DNA of 64,000 bases from positions 23,188,001 through 23,252,000 of the forward strand of contig OZ316895.1 of the NCBI GenBank assembly GCA_973895155.1, written 5' to 3'. The notes under the pieces were generated by a model. That model made no database searches. It worked only from the letters and a program-made list of their open reading frames with translations, and had not been told where the DNA came from. The stretch comes from Marsupella aquatica. Its lineage: Eukaryota > Marchantiophyta. Position numbers and translations under genes: made by a program. Shown piece after piece: positions 1 through 11,036 of this stretch (positions within the stretch are counted from its first letter, which is position 1; the number at the start of each line of letters is the position of its first letter).

Positions 1-77
1 GTAAAATCTTGATAGTATTGTTTGCACATTGTCAAGCTTCAGAGGTTTCTTACCAGGTAAAGTTGTGGTGCTGCCAG

Positions 78-856
78 ATGTCCGTGGACACGCCGGTTTG
101 ATAGAGTAATGGAGGATGCTGCTGCAGAGTGGTATCCACACATCAAATTTGTTCGTGTATGTCAGATCTATCTCCTGTCCTAGAACGTGGGTTGCTGTCA
201 TAGACTTCAATTTTGACTCGGACTGATTGTTGTTTCTGTATGCCGGGACAGATTGAATGTCCCAAGTATCCTGGATTTTGCATAGCACGCCAGAGAAAAG
301 ATTACCCGTTTGTCGAAATATTTCATAACCCCAAACCGGTACGGGTTTCTCACATTCGTCCACATGTTGGTTGCAGATGGTTGATGGATGTTGTATTCCA
401 TTCGCTGTCTAAATGAATTTCCTCGCTCTACTTGGATTTCTAATGATCTTCAAGTACCACTCTTTTTCTTAATTATTCTTGCACTAATATGAGAGGATCA
501 CGGGCCCTGTTGTGTTTTGTAACAGGGAGAAACTGAAGGCTCGCGTGAGGGCTCTATTACACGCTATTCTGTGAAGGTTCTTCCAGTGAGTTACTGGGTT
601 GTAAACTATCTTCACGTCTAGATATTTTATCTGCGTTTGCTAGTTTTTCTGTGCTATGTGAATTGTGAGGTCTGTCGATGCCGGGCAAAATGATTCACAT
701 ACGTTTGTAATGCGGAATCACCAGATTGAATATTCGGCTTATCGGTCCTAATATTGCAATGTTGTATTCTTGCAGTTCAACTATGACGTGAGTCCTTATG
801 GATTCCGTGAGTTTTTCAAAATTCATGGCCTCTCCGAACAAACCATGCGACCATAG
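78..856 (+). CDS. Thioredoxin-fold protein, 3' part (5' exons outside the window)
   Basis: Three exons join in phase: 78-156, 252-338 and 776-856 (stop TAG 854-856). The first gives CPWTRRFDRVMEDAAAEW..., the second IECPKYPGFCIARQRKDYP... and the third FNYDVSPYGFREFF.... Together they look like the second half of a thioredoxin fold: a redox-site-like CPWT followed by a helix, a central strand (HIKFVRIECP), and the segment around the cis-proline (KDYPFVEIFHNP). Borders follow AG at 76-77, GT at 157, AG at 250-251, GT at 339 and AG at 774-775. The site reads CPWT rather than CGPC, so the second cysteine is missing and classical disulphide reductase activity is doubtful. I cannot name the subfamily. 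The upstream exons and any transit peptide are outside the window. Fold moderately sure, exons probable. Confidence 0.6.
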
Positions 857-944
857 AGTCTAGTCCCCATGGGACAGCTGTAAACATTTTCTACAAAACA
901 CCAGGCCAATTTGTTTGTGTCAATTTATTCTGGAAGACCGACTG

Positions 945-950
945 AATAAA
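945..950 (+). promoter_or_regulatory. Candidate polyadenylation signal of the thioredoxin-fold gene
   Basis: An exact AATAAA lies 89 bases after the stop codon of the upstream gene and is followed by a T-rich stretch. Position fits a plant near-upstream element, but the motif is short and common in AT-rich DNA. Confidence 0.4.
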
Positions 951-1274
951 GCTGGTTTTTTAGGAGCATAAGTATCTGACAAATCAGTGTAATAGAGAAC
1001 AGACATGCCACCCTCGTGGCAGATTACATTGTAACCGGAGGTGACTGAACTTGCAGTCTAGGAGACGGTTGTTGAAGTGTGAGTGCGGAACCTTTAGTTA
1101 ATTTCCCCACCCCTACTGTATTCCAGGAAGACCACAATATGTTTGCACTTCAAGTCTTCGGGCAATGAATGCAACTCTACAGTAACTTTCAAGGCTGCAA
1201 TCAAATCTTTAGCGACTAGTGAATACTGAATTGTCTTTCGAGACATGTTTCTGTTCCATCGCCGAAAAGAGATT

Positions 1275-1364
1275 GCACTGCATCGTTTAAACATACTTCC
1301 AAGTTGGGGAATCCATTTTAAGCACTGCATCGTCTACAAATACGTCCAAGTCGGGGAATCCATT
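1275..1364. repeat. 47-bp tandem duplication
   Basis: Two neighbouring copies begin with GCACTGCATCGT at 1275 and 1322 and end with GGGGAATCCATT. They differ at only a few positions, so the duplication is fairly young. Confidence 0.8.
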
Positions 1365-2708
1365 CAAATTCCATCTGTGAAGCTTGACACATATACTATT
1401 ATCTGGAATTACCGACCTTTCCAAACCGTAAGTGATGATCACGACCGCCGTGTTCAATTCTGGTACAAGGAGAGGGCGATTTCATTAGCTTTACTACCTC
1501 TACTGCCTTCAACTTATTCACTCCAGAACCGATTGGCTTTATTAACTCTAGATCCGATGGTTATTCCTGGAAATTTCGTATGAACAATAACGCATTGCTG
1601 ACACGTGCTAATGAATACTTTTCGTGCACAGTATAAATTGCGTGTTTATATTTGCAAACTGTATTTCCAAAGATTAACTCTGTGAATGCAAGTGTCAGGA
1701 CATTGAGATTGAGTTCGCCAGGGTAGTATCCTCCACAGTGCATGATGAGGTTGATGCATTATCCAAAAAAAACTTATTCCCCGAAAGCCACTATACAAGG
1801 GGGACACTGTGATGCAAGGAAATTGATTCGCCTCTGTGACAACACTGAGTAACATTATCCGAGGAATGCGCACAAGTTTATTTTTCTTTCCATAAAACCC
1901 CTGCTATTGGATGTAAAAGGCATAGCCCTCCTATTGAAGCAAGTAATCGCATCTGCTGACTCAACATAACTCAAATAGCTGAAAAGCCTCCCAGTGAACT
2001 TGGACAACCCTCTGAAAGTTGAGGTCTGAGGTGGAATATTTACAATGTTTGGCTGTGGCGTACATTCCGATCGCGTCTATATCACCATTATAGCACCTGA
2101 ATAATGGTACAACTCGAGGAGTAGAGGATGGGGTTGATTGTCAAAAGCCCTAACAGATCGATCAATAAATTGGCCTGTACATCTTTGTGTTGACATCGTA
2201 CTCTTGCTCTAATACCACACCTCGGGAATCATGATTTCAAATTTCGGTGCGTTAGATAGAAGGACACGAGAATGGTAACATAACCGCAACATAGCTTTCT
2301 CATGGGATCTTGATCTGATTCACTTCCCAATTATGCATCGTCGTCACTTTCGTCGCTAAAATAACCTGATTTCTTCTTGGGTCCCTGGCATGACAATTAA
2401 CAATGATAAATTCGAGAGCCCAGGCATACATATTTGAACAAAGTAAGACGATGGATGTAGTGGTGCCCAGGTTACCTTGAGGCCCCTTGATGGTGCTGTC
2501 CCTGTGGCAGGTGCACTGGATGCTGCTCTGAAATTGTCCGCCCTGCTTCCATAACATCCCGGAATGATCTTAGTAGGGGCGTTTTCTATTTCTAAGTTTG
2601 TTACGTGCACTGGGCCAGGGTGATTCTTCCGCTCCACCACAGGGACAAGATTTAAGTATTGCAATCAAAACCTTGCAAGTTTACATGATGTTCGACAATG
2701 TAGACTGA

Positions 2709-4593
2709 TCAAGAGAAAGCTACACGCTTGGAAGACTTCACTAACCGTGGAGCTACAACAGAAGCCCAGCCGTCATCTTCAAACTGCGTTTCGTCCACCT
2801 CCTCATCCTCCTCGCTGCAATAGCGAATGTCAATTTCAATATATGATTGCCTTGCTCAGTTGCTATTAGAGAGGAGGGCAAGTAGAGACCAAAACTATTC
2901 GATTTCGAAGTGATGAAAGACAACACAAAAGTCGTCAAACTTCTGAATAGGCGTTGACAACCAACCTTTCCTCTACATTTTTCCCAATGGGACCAGCCTG
3001 ATCAGCATACTGCCCACTCCCTCCTCGCCTCTTTTTGGGAATCGGCCGCTCCCTTGCCCCTAACTGTTGCAGCAAATGAATGAACTATTGCCTCCACTGG
3101 GGATCTTCATGAACTGAACAAACCGCACTTGTGTGCACAATACAAACTGCTGAGGAAACTCAGCTCACCAAGTTTGCAATGGGATCTCCCTAGAATAATT
3201 TTTTTGGTTCTACACTGACCTGGTTTTTTGGGCACTCGTACGAAAGGTGGCCTTCATCTCCGCACTCATAGCAACGACTCTTGTCTTTATAGACCTGTTA
3301 AACAAGTCAAGGGTTAGAACAGGCATACAATCCTCGACTTCACTTCTCTGTTCATGCGACAGCATCTACGACTTTGCACAGGAGGGTAGACTTCACGATG
3401 ACTTATCTAAACAATGACATTCGTGACCACATCTTTGGGGTTTTGGATAGATGATATTAACAGAGAACTTCTGATGCTATTTTCTACTCCCAGAAATGGG
3501 GATCATGGTCCCAAAGTAAACATTGTGATTGATCCAATACATACACGCCGTCTGATAAACTCCTTAGCCCGTCCGTTGTCAGATGCAACTGACACCTTGA
3601 TCGTTCGCTTGTTTAGAATTTTGCCATCCATCACTTTCACCTGCATAATCCAAATTCGCGTCTTTCAATCTCCCTAGCGATTCATGTATCCATCGATCCT
3701 CCTGTCCATGTCTTTCCGAATCGATCCAGACAAAATGTTTTTGACTGAATTGATGAACGAGACAAGCCACGACATGTACTAAAATAAGCTCAGCTTTCAG
3801 TCGTCTGCACAACAAAGAGACTCACCGCATTTTGGGCGTCTTCTTTTGCTGTAAACAAGACGAAAGCAACTCCCTTACTCTGCCGGGTTTGCCTGTCCTT
3901 CAACACTGTTACCCTGAAATAAGTAAAGCAGCTCATCAATTAGGTGAGGACTCGTCACACATGCCTCTCATGACCAAAAGAAATTTTGCCATTGTCACTA
4001 AGGAAAGTATTTTGAGAAGAATGCATCCTTCAGCATCTATGGGACCTGTCAAATGATCAAGAGGGATCTCTCATGGATCTTTAACGACACGACAAGTTTT
4101 TCTTTTCTGCACAAGGTCTCAGCTACACAGAAAATAATTGAATACAGTATTAGAGTCTGCCTAAACCCTAAAAAGCGCTTGGACAACAAGTATCGACACC
4201 AACAAAATTACACTCACTATGCAACAATATCCCAGCCAGGAGAGAATCCATAAAACCTTTAAAAATCCCGAAAACTTAGTCTGGCCAACAGAGGGAGAAT
4301 TTACAAGCAGTGCCAAGAACTTACTTGCCAATCTTGCCGAAAGTACTGAAAATAGTATGGAGGTCGCTGTTGGTTAGACTGAAGTCCAGATTACTGACAT
4401 ACACTGTTGATTTTGAAGGAACCAGCCCACCACTCCCTGATGGAGCATTTTGTCCTGGTCGTCCGGGAGCACCCGTTCTGCTTCCTGCACCACTTCGATT
4501 TACTGCGGTGCTCTCTTCATCTTCCTCCTCTTCGCCCTCATCACTGCTGTACCAGTGCGGCGTCCCCTTGATCCCAAATTTTCCGTTCGACAT
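2709..4593 (-). CDS. U11/U12 small nuclear ribonucleoprotein 31 kDa protein (RRM plus CCHC zinc knuckle)
   Basis: Part of the minor (U12-type) spliceosome in the nucleus, where this family helps splice U12 introns. Six exons read on the minus strand: 4593-4325, 3913-3826, 3640-3545, 3294-3220, 3063-2966 and 2814-2709 (TGA 2711-2709). All phases agree and give 243 residues, close to the roughly 260 of the Arabidopsis protein. After an acidic, Gly/Pro-rich N-terminus the RRM starts near residue 62 (RNP2 VYVSNL; RNP1 KGVAFVLF at 103-110). A CCHC knuckle follows: C159-x2-C162-x4-H167-x4-C172. The tail is basic (PIPKKRR), then acidic. The start is the first ATG of exon 1, just before [19 protein letters not shown] lies at 4824-4817 on the same strand, a plausible TATA box. 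Identity is strongly supported by domain order and the knuckle sequence. Confidence 0.93.
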
Positions 4594-5220
4594 ATTGCTC
4601 CAGTGTTTGCTTCCTGTTGTGATATTTCCTAGCTTCCATCACATGCCCCACCTTCCATTATGGATAGCAACGTCCTGTTCTTTATCCTCCTTGCAGATGC
4701 CCTTCACGGTTTGAAGACACTTTATTGTTCTCTCTGTGGCTTCGATCCAAGGCGAAGTATTCTGTTCCAGAAGAAAAACCGGTGAGTGAGCTCATTCTTT
4801 CTGCGAATGTGGACCTTATTTATACAAGAATTTCTTGTACATTGCAGATCAAGTCTCTCCTGCAAAAGTCCTCGACACTGCTCCACGAAGATCTGCACTG
4901 TACAAGGTATTCTGCGCGAAAGTGACAGTATGCAAGAAAATCTTGAATCATACATGGGGACGGGTGGACCGACGAACATCTTGAATCTTATATGGTAACG
5001 GATGGACCGACGAAAATCTAGAACTCACGGGAAATGATGAGTGATGATGGGGCGTGATCCAGTTACTAGAAGAAAAGGCCACGATTTTATCTTTAGAATG
5101 GCACACACTGAAAAGTTTTGTATTCAGAACTGCGTTCCAACTCACCAAGACACAATCTATCGATAGGGGTGGATGCGACAATCGATCTTAGGAGGAGTCC
5201 AGCCACCTATGCATATGTCC

Positions 5221-5311
5221 TTACAACTGTCTTCGGCTAACATTGATCGATGTGTCCATGAATCAGTTTGCGGGTGAGGTCCCTTCAGTCTTCGGAGTTC
5301 TAAAGTCTTGA
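5221..5311 (+). pseudogene. Leucine-rich repeat gene fragment (left arm)
   Basis: The frame reads ...LTLIDVSMNQFAGEVPSV.FG-LK then stops at TGA 5309-5311. This follows the plant extracellular LRR consensus LxLxxNxFxGxIPxxxGxL of receptor-like kinases and proteins. Only about one repeat is present, with no signal peptide or kinase, so it is a captured fragment. The matching copy in the right arm reads on the minus strand. Confidence 0.55.
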
Positions 5312-5362
5312 AAACTCCTCTCTGCCAGGGGCTTTAGATGCTTGGCGTAATATCACAGCTAC

Positions 5363-5788
5363 TCATACTTCGCCCTCGGGTCAGCAACCTGCTGAAACAG
5401 CCTCGAAATGTCCTGCAACTTCGCTGGAAGCTCCTCTGTCCCAGTAGGAGCAGCCGCAGCAAGAACAATTGTTGAAGCCCCCCTTTCAGCCTTCCGAGCT
5501 ACAACTCTACCACCCCATGATCTTGAAAGACTGAGGCGTTTGGGCAGGCGGATCTCGAAACACTGAGCACTGCGGATGTGGAGCTCCGTGATACAAAGTC
5601 TAGCTCGAGAGAGACAGCCGTCCACTGCCCTAAATTGATACAAGAAATACACAATAATAATAGGGCCCGGTGTCAATTCTGAGGACAGCTCAAAAACGAC
5701 GGACGACAGCACTTTGTCGGCAATGGTGCCACTGCCACACCCGCCGGTCAAATTTGACGGTAGGAGTCGGTAATTTGAAAGAGTCCAT
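5363..5788 (-). pseudogene. Plastid SufE first-exon fragment (left arm)
   Basis: SufE proteins activate the cysteine desulphurase of the plastid SUF iron-sulphur cluster pathway. On the minus strand the frame near 5518-5363 reads ELPAKLQDISRLFQQVADP then RAKYE. This matches the start of the SufE domain (ELPxKLQEIVKLFQxVxxPxAKYE). It ends where a donor-like GA|GTAG follows. An upstream ATG at 5788-5786 opens a Ser/Pro-rich, transit-peptide-like stretch, but that frame stops before the SufE motif, so the reading frame is broken. The rest of the SufE domain is absent from the window. Confidence 0.7.
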
Positions 5789-8099
5789 GGTGGGAGACAA
5801 ATAAAGAAAGCAAGACAGAGGCGTGTTGTGTGTTGCAATGCGAATTGTAATACGGTAGGAAAACATACAAGTTAACCGGGAGTTTGGCAATCTGCCACAG
5901 GCAGAGTAGCTAGAAAGACTGAACACTATCTGGAGCCAGATACCGGCGGATGCTGCAGAGCAGTGCGGCACTTTTGATTGCTAGAGCGGGAATCCTTTGA
6001 AACACGAAATTCAGTCTTGGGACCTTCTGAATTCGATAGTCCGAAATCTCTAGGTTAAGTACGTGTTGGCCCTAATTTGGTTCCATAGGACTAGTATTGA
6101 TTTTGCCTTAGCTTCGAGGTCTGGCATTCATTGAATTCATTAGAACGAGTGTTCAATGCATCAAAAGAACAAGAGCTGATCGAAGAATTTTCGGGACAAA
6201 TTACGCGACCGAAAAGTCTCCTACAGGAGCAAGGCTAATGTGCTAGAATCAGTTCTAGAACCTGGAAGAATTGATCATTCATCCTAAGTTCTTGTCCAGA
6301 AAAGCAAATCATATGGATCCGGGCGAAGCAATTACCAGACGAAATCATCTTCTTCTTGAGAGGTACGTCCACCACATCAGCCGTCTGTCAAGCCTTCTAA
6401 ATCACCATCCTGTGCACGTCTGACTTCCTCGAGCGTTCTCCTCCTCCCTGCTGTTGAATTCCTTACTCTTAGGAGTGTCGTAACCACAGTCGTAATTTTA
6501 GCGATGTCCCGGCGCCTCCCTCCATAAACATCTGCAAGGTCTTCCTCTGCACTTCCTTTTAGCACTTTCAAAACCCCATCGCTACCAGATGGCCTCAGGC
6601 TTCGGTTTAAACCCGAGAATCTGAATGAAGTCCGACTTCATCCCCTGCACCTCCACCACTCAATGACAGAGCTTCGCTTCAGCACAGGAAAATGTCTATC
6701 GATTGATTCGAGCGAATTTGGTATGCATAGCTTTTTTGAAAGTGTGTGAAGAAGAAGATGCTCAAAAGATTCACTATTCAACTATTTTTTCTGAACGTCA
6801 GATCTCCCTAGATTTAAGGCTGACCCTTAGATTCTGGCTAATGGGGCCTGGGAATAGGTGTACCACTGGCTAATGAGACAGCTAATTTTAGCCAAAAGTG
6901 GTGAAAGAATTTTGGGGAGGTGAAATCTAGCAAATTTCCACCACTAAAAAACACACCAGACGCAGACCGGGAGGGAGGGAGAGATTATTAAACCTGAACC
7001 CACACAATCAATACTCCCCACCAGTACACCCCACCCACAGATACCCTCCATACTCCTTGTGTGTGGAGGGATGATTGAACCTGGGAAGTCTCAGTTCTAG
7101 GCTCATCCTCTGGCCAACTAACCAAAGCAGTTGGTAGAGAGAGAGAGAGAGGCAGGCAACACTGAGTGACATGGCCTTACACTGTCAGCCAAGACTGAGC
7201 AACAGCAAGGCCTTACAGTGCCCTTACAGTGAAGCCCACTTTAAGCCAACACTCACACCAAACCTACACTAGAGGTTTTGGATGGATCTTCAGTTTTGCC
7301 AAAAAGCTAGGATAGATTTTTAGAACGTGATGGATTGGAGCAAAAGCCACAAAATTAACCCTCGTTTGTGTTCATATCTATACTTGTACACACTATAACA
7401 TGTAATTTACACAATGAACTTTTGCAACGTGGATGGATGGAGCAAAACCCTCATTTCTACATATAATCTGGCTCCTTCATTTTCATGGTCTGTTTATTTA
7501 TGGTGACTTTTTATTCTAATGGTGAAATGAACCTAAAGGGGTGTCAATGTGCTCTTTTCCATGCCTAACCTATCATTCTCTCCCAATATGCACGCTCCTT
7601 GAAATCTAATAACCAGATTGGATCAGTGACTCAGTGGCGTGTCCAACTACCTGACTATCTCACTTCCGTTTTGGAAAATTAGGTTGATTCATTCCCCTGT
7701 TAGAAGTGACCATGGGTACTTTTTACCTTTTAATGTACAGTGCAATGGAGTAAATAAATTTTCCACGTTTATAAATGAGTAATTTACACCTAGATTCTCA
7801 GAATATTCCCAAGACATATATTTCTCATTAAGTTTCACAAACAGCTTTGATTTATGTCTAAGAGAGACTCAAGTTTTCAATAATTATTGAGTTTAGCATG
7901 CGCTGATTGTCACTTTGGTAGTAAACAAATACAGAACGAGCCCTAATTTAAATAAAAGGGAACAAACAAAATACAAAGGAGGGAAAGCAAAAGAGGCACA
8001 AACACAAAAAGAGGTAAATGCAATCCCAAAAACGGAGGAAGAGGGGAAAATTAACCAGGTACCAATTCACTAGTGTGATAACTAATGGTACACATTTAG

Positions 8100-8345
8100 C
8101 ATCATAACCAAATCTGCAAATAGGATACGGATGTACTCTAAGAGGGCAAGCCTCTAATGAGACATACTAGCATAGAGGGTGAGTGATGGGCGGTACATCG
8201 CTCAAGCTTGAGCACACACTAATGTCATGATTGAAATTGACCAAATCTGCAAATGGGACTGGATGTTCTTTAAGTGGCCAAGCCTCTGCGGAGGCACAAT
8301 AGTACCTACGATAAGAGATTGACGGTAGATCGTTCTAGCTTGAGC
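8100..8345. repeat. Tandem repeat of about 115 bp, two copies (third degenerate copy at 8690-8822)
   Basis: Each copy starts with CCAAATCTGCAAAT and runs through ACTCTAAG..GCAAGCCTCT, a ..GGTA.ATCG.TC stretch and CTTGAGCA. A third diverged version near 8690-8822 carries an internal duplication of GTTGAGAGATCAACGGTAG. Confidence 0.6.
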
Positions 8346-8363
8346 ATGAGCTAAATCTGTAAG

Positions 8364-8520
8364 TATATATCACAGTGCCCAATGGCACACATGATCCCAA
8401 GGCTTATATATCACAGTCCAACGCACACATGATCCCAAGGCTATATATCACAGTGCCCAAGGGCAAACATGATCCCAAGGCTATATATCACAGGGCCCAA
8501 GGGCAAACATGATCCCAAAA
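8364..8520. repeat. 38-40-bp tandem repeat, four copies
   Basis: Units of the form TATATATCACAGTGCCCAA followed by GGGCAAACATGATCCCAAGGC repeat head to tail. Copies differ by a few substitutions and short gaps. Confidence 0.85.
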
Positions 8521-8552
8521 GCAAAGCGAGGCAATGAAGGGGAGGGAAAGAG

Positions 8553-8685
8553 AGAGGGGAAAGGGCCCCAAGAAAAAACAAGCTAAGGTCCCTAACCAAA
8601 AGCCGACCAAAATGAGAGTAAAAGAGGGGAATGGGCCCCATGAAAAAACAAGCGAAGGGTCCCTAACCAAAAGCCGACGGAAATG
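8553..8685. repeat. 70-bp tandem duplication
   Basis: Two copies share AGAGGGGAA.GGGCCCCA, then AAAAAACAAGC.AAGG and TCCCTAACCAAAAGCCGAC. They follow directly after the 40-bp array. Confidence 0.8.
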
Positions 8686-9543
8686 TAACCTAATGGATCT
8701 ACTCTAAGGGGCAAGCCTTTGCTAACACTAGCACCCTCGTTGAGAGATCAACGGTAGCAGATTGCTCACGTTGAGAGATCAACGGTAGTAGATTGCTCCA
8801 TCTTGAGCACGCTATAATGTCACTAAAATTACGACGATGGTTACGACACTCTTAAGAGTAAGGAATTCAACAGCAGGGAGGAGGAGAAAGCTCGAGGAAG
8901 TCAGACGTGCACAGGATGGTGATTTAGAAGGCTTGACAGACGGCTGATGTGGTGGACCTCTCAAGAAGAAGATGATTTCGTCTGGTATTTGCTTCGCCCC
9001 GATCCATATGGATTGCTTTTCTGGACAAGAACTCAGGATGAATGATCAATTCTTCCAGGTTCTAGAACTGATTCTAGCACAGTAGCCTTGCTTCTGTAGG
9101 AGACTTTTCGGTCGTGTAATTCATCCCAAAAAATCTTCGATCAGCTCTTGTTCTTTTGATGGATTGAACACTTGCTCTAATGAATTCAATGAATGCCAGA
9201 CCTCGAAGCTAAGGCAAAATCAATGCTAGTCCTATGGAACCAAATTAGGGCCAACACGTACTTAACCGAGAGATTTCGGACTATCGAATTCAAAAGGTCC
9301 CAAGACTGAATTTCGTGTTTCAAAGGATTCCCGCTCTAGCAATCAAAAGTGCCGCACTGCTCTGCAGCATCCGTCGGTCTCTGGCTCCAGATAGTGTTCA
9401 GTCTTCTAGCTACTCTTCGTGTGGCAGATTGCCAAACTCCCGGTTAACTTGTATGTTTTTCCTACCGTATTACACACCGACCAGCAATTCGCATTGCAAC
9501 ACACAACACGCCTCTGTCTTGCTTTCTTTATTTGTCTTCCACC

Positions 9544-9820
9544 ATGGACTCTTTCCAATTACCGACTCCTACCTTCAAATTTGACCGTCTGGTGGGCAGT
9601 GGCAGCATTGCCGACAGAGTGCTGTCGTCCGTCGTTTTTGAGCTGTCCTCAGTCTTTCAAGATCATGGAGTGGTAGAGTTGTAGCTCGGCAGGCTGAAAG
9701 GGGGGCTTCAACAATTGTTCTTGCTGCGGCTGCTCCTACTGGGACGGAGGAGCTTCCAGCGAAGTTGCAGGACATTTCGAGGCTGTTTCAGCAGGTTGCT
9801 GACCCGAGGGCGAAGTATGA
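9544..9820 (+). pseudogene. Plastid SufE first-exon fragment (right arm)
   Basis: Mirror copy of the left-arm fragment. ATG 9544 starts MDSFQLPTPT..., and the SufE-like segment ELPAKLQDISRLFQQVADP RAKYE ends at 9820 before GTAGGT. The ATG is out of frame with the SufE motif. This copy lacks the 148 bp present at 5531-5678 in the left arm; the missing piece is bounded by CTCAG on both sides. Non-functional as protein. Confidence 0.7.
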
Positions 9821-9871
9821 GTAGGTGTGATATTACGCCAAGCATCTAAAGCCCCTGGCAGAGAGGAGTTT

Positions 9872-9962
9872 TCAAGACTTTAGAACTCCGAAGACTGAAG
9901 GGATCTCACCCGCAAACTGATTCATGGACACATCGATCAATGTTAGCCGAAGACAGTTGTAA
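9872..9962 (-). pseudogene. Leucine-rich repeat gene fragment (right arm)
   Basis: Mirror copy of the left-arm LRR segment. Read on the minus strand it gives LTLIDVSMNQFAGEIPSV followed by FGVLKS and a stop. The IPS of this copy is closer to the LRR consensus than the VPS of the left copy. Confidence 0.55.
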
Positions 9963-10379
9963 GGACATATGCATAGGTGGCTGGACTCCTCCTCAGATCG
10001 ATTGTCGCATCCTCCCCTATCGATAGATTGTGTCTTGGTGAGTTGGGACGAAGTTCTGAATACAAAACTGTTCAGTGCAATTCTAAAGATAAAATCGTGG
10101 CCTTTTCTTCTAGTAACTGGATCACGCCCCATCATCACTCATCAATTTCCCGTGAGTTCTAGATTTTCGTCGGTCCATCTGTTACCATATATGATTCAAG
10201 ATATTCGTCGGTACACCCGTCACTGTGTATGATTCAAGATTTTCTTGCATGTACAGTCGCTGTAATTGTCTTCTTGCACGATGCCAGGATTTCGTTCAAG
10301 CTCTCATGCTTCCAATTTCTTAATATGACATTCAAACCTATGAGTTCAATCAGTCGACGAGAGCCTGCAAAGAATGACT

Positions 10380-10890
10380 GCGGCTCGGGCGCAAGTTCGG
10401 CTCCATTTTGGACACGTGAAATGCGCAATAGGAATTGCCAATGCAAAGTAGTTTTAATATCAATTGCAAATATCTACATTCAAGCGGGCATTCAAGTCTA
10501 AACCAAGGAATACAGAATTGATCAATGACAAATTGCCCAACATAAATTGCCGATGGAAAGAATCTCACTGTGTTTTAATGTCAATTGCAAAGATCTACAT
10601 TCGGGCTCGGGCGCCAGCTAGCTAGTTCGGCTCCATTTTGAACACGTGAAATGCGCAACACGAATTGCCAACGCAAAGTATTTTTCAATATCAATTGCAA
10701 AGATGTACATTCAAGCGGGCATTCAAGTCTAAACCAAGGAGTACAGAATTGATAACTGACAAAAATGCCCAACATAAATTTGCCAATGGAAAGAACCTCA
10801 CTGTGTTTTTATGTCAATTGCAAAGATCTACATTCAAGCGGGCATTCAAGTCTAAATCAAGGAGTACAGAATTGATCACTGACAGACTGC
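10380..10890. repeat. Tandem repeat block between the palindrome and germin-like gene 1
   Basis: The motif TACATTCAAGCGGGCATTCA followed by AGTCTAAACCAAGGA occurs near 10474, 10705 and 10830. It alternates with a CGGCTCCATTTTG.ACACGTGAAATGCG unit (near 10399 and 10629) and with TGTCAATTGCAAAGATCTAC. Unit length is about 230 bp for the first two copies and shorter for the third. No gene is seen. Confidence 0.75.
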
Positions 10891-11036
10891 TCGCGGTGGC
10901 GGAGTTATCGCGTGTTTCCGTAGCGAAAGATTTCACTCTTGCGATCTGATTATATGGCTGTTGCGCTGTTGTGCTGTAATGCTGAGTTCGAGTGAAACAT
11001 TAGACGGTCTAACCTGAAAACCGTTGTCGACAGAAA

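Larger units (their letters stand above)
860..2700. other. Spacer without recognisable genes
   Basis: Only short open frames with no family resemblance are seen. A 112-codon plus-strand frame at 1245-1583 is the longest, and part of it is built from the local 47-bp duplication, so I do not call it a gene. The right part (about 2300-2708) is probably the 3' untranslated region of the minus-strand U11/U12-31K gene. Confidence 0.4.
6503..8823. other. Spacer (loop) of the palindrome
   Basis: This 2.3-kb AT-rich stretch has no convincing gene. It holds a (GA)n run near 7137-7152, a GGGAGGGAGGG patch near 6970, and several tandem repeats between 8100 and 8820. The segment near 6885-6950 resembles repeats at 32.7 and 33.0 kb (GTGGTGAA... 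TCTAGCAAATTT... CCACT). Confidence 0.5.
4923..10257. repeat. 5.3-kb palindromic locus: long inverted repeat with 2.3-kb spacer
   Basis: The left arm (about 4923-6502) is the reverse complement of the right arm (about 8824-10257), with scattered substitutions and small indels plus one 148-bp length difference. The outer ends share GCAAGAAAATCTTGAATCAT on the left and its complement on the right. The inner ends meet at a shared CTAAAATTACGAC on the right, reverse-complemented at 6490-6502. Both arms carry the same two host-gene fragments, an LRR segment and a plastid SufE exon. I saw no transposase and no convincing target duplication. Options are a Pack-type or foldback transposon, or a plain inverted duplication like those that found small-RNA loci. 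The inverted-repeat structure itself is directly visible. Confidence 0.9.

Noticed and set aside
1245-1583. 112-codon plus-strand frame
   Set aside because: Built partly from a 47-bp duplication and has no similarity to known proteins.
5536-5683. The extra 148 bp of the left arm as a spliced-out intron (retrocopy in the right arm)
   Set aside because: On the SufE strand it ends in CTCAG but does not begin with GT or GC; flanking CTCAG repeats point to a simple deletion.
5363-9820. A functional SufE gene
   Set aside because: Only the first part of the domain is present in both arms, frames are broken and the catalytic-cysteine region is missing.
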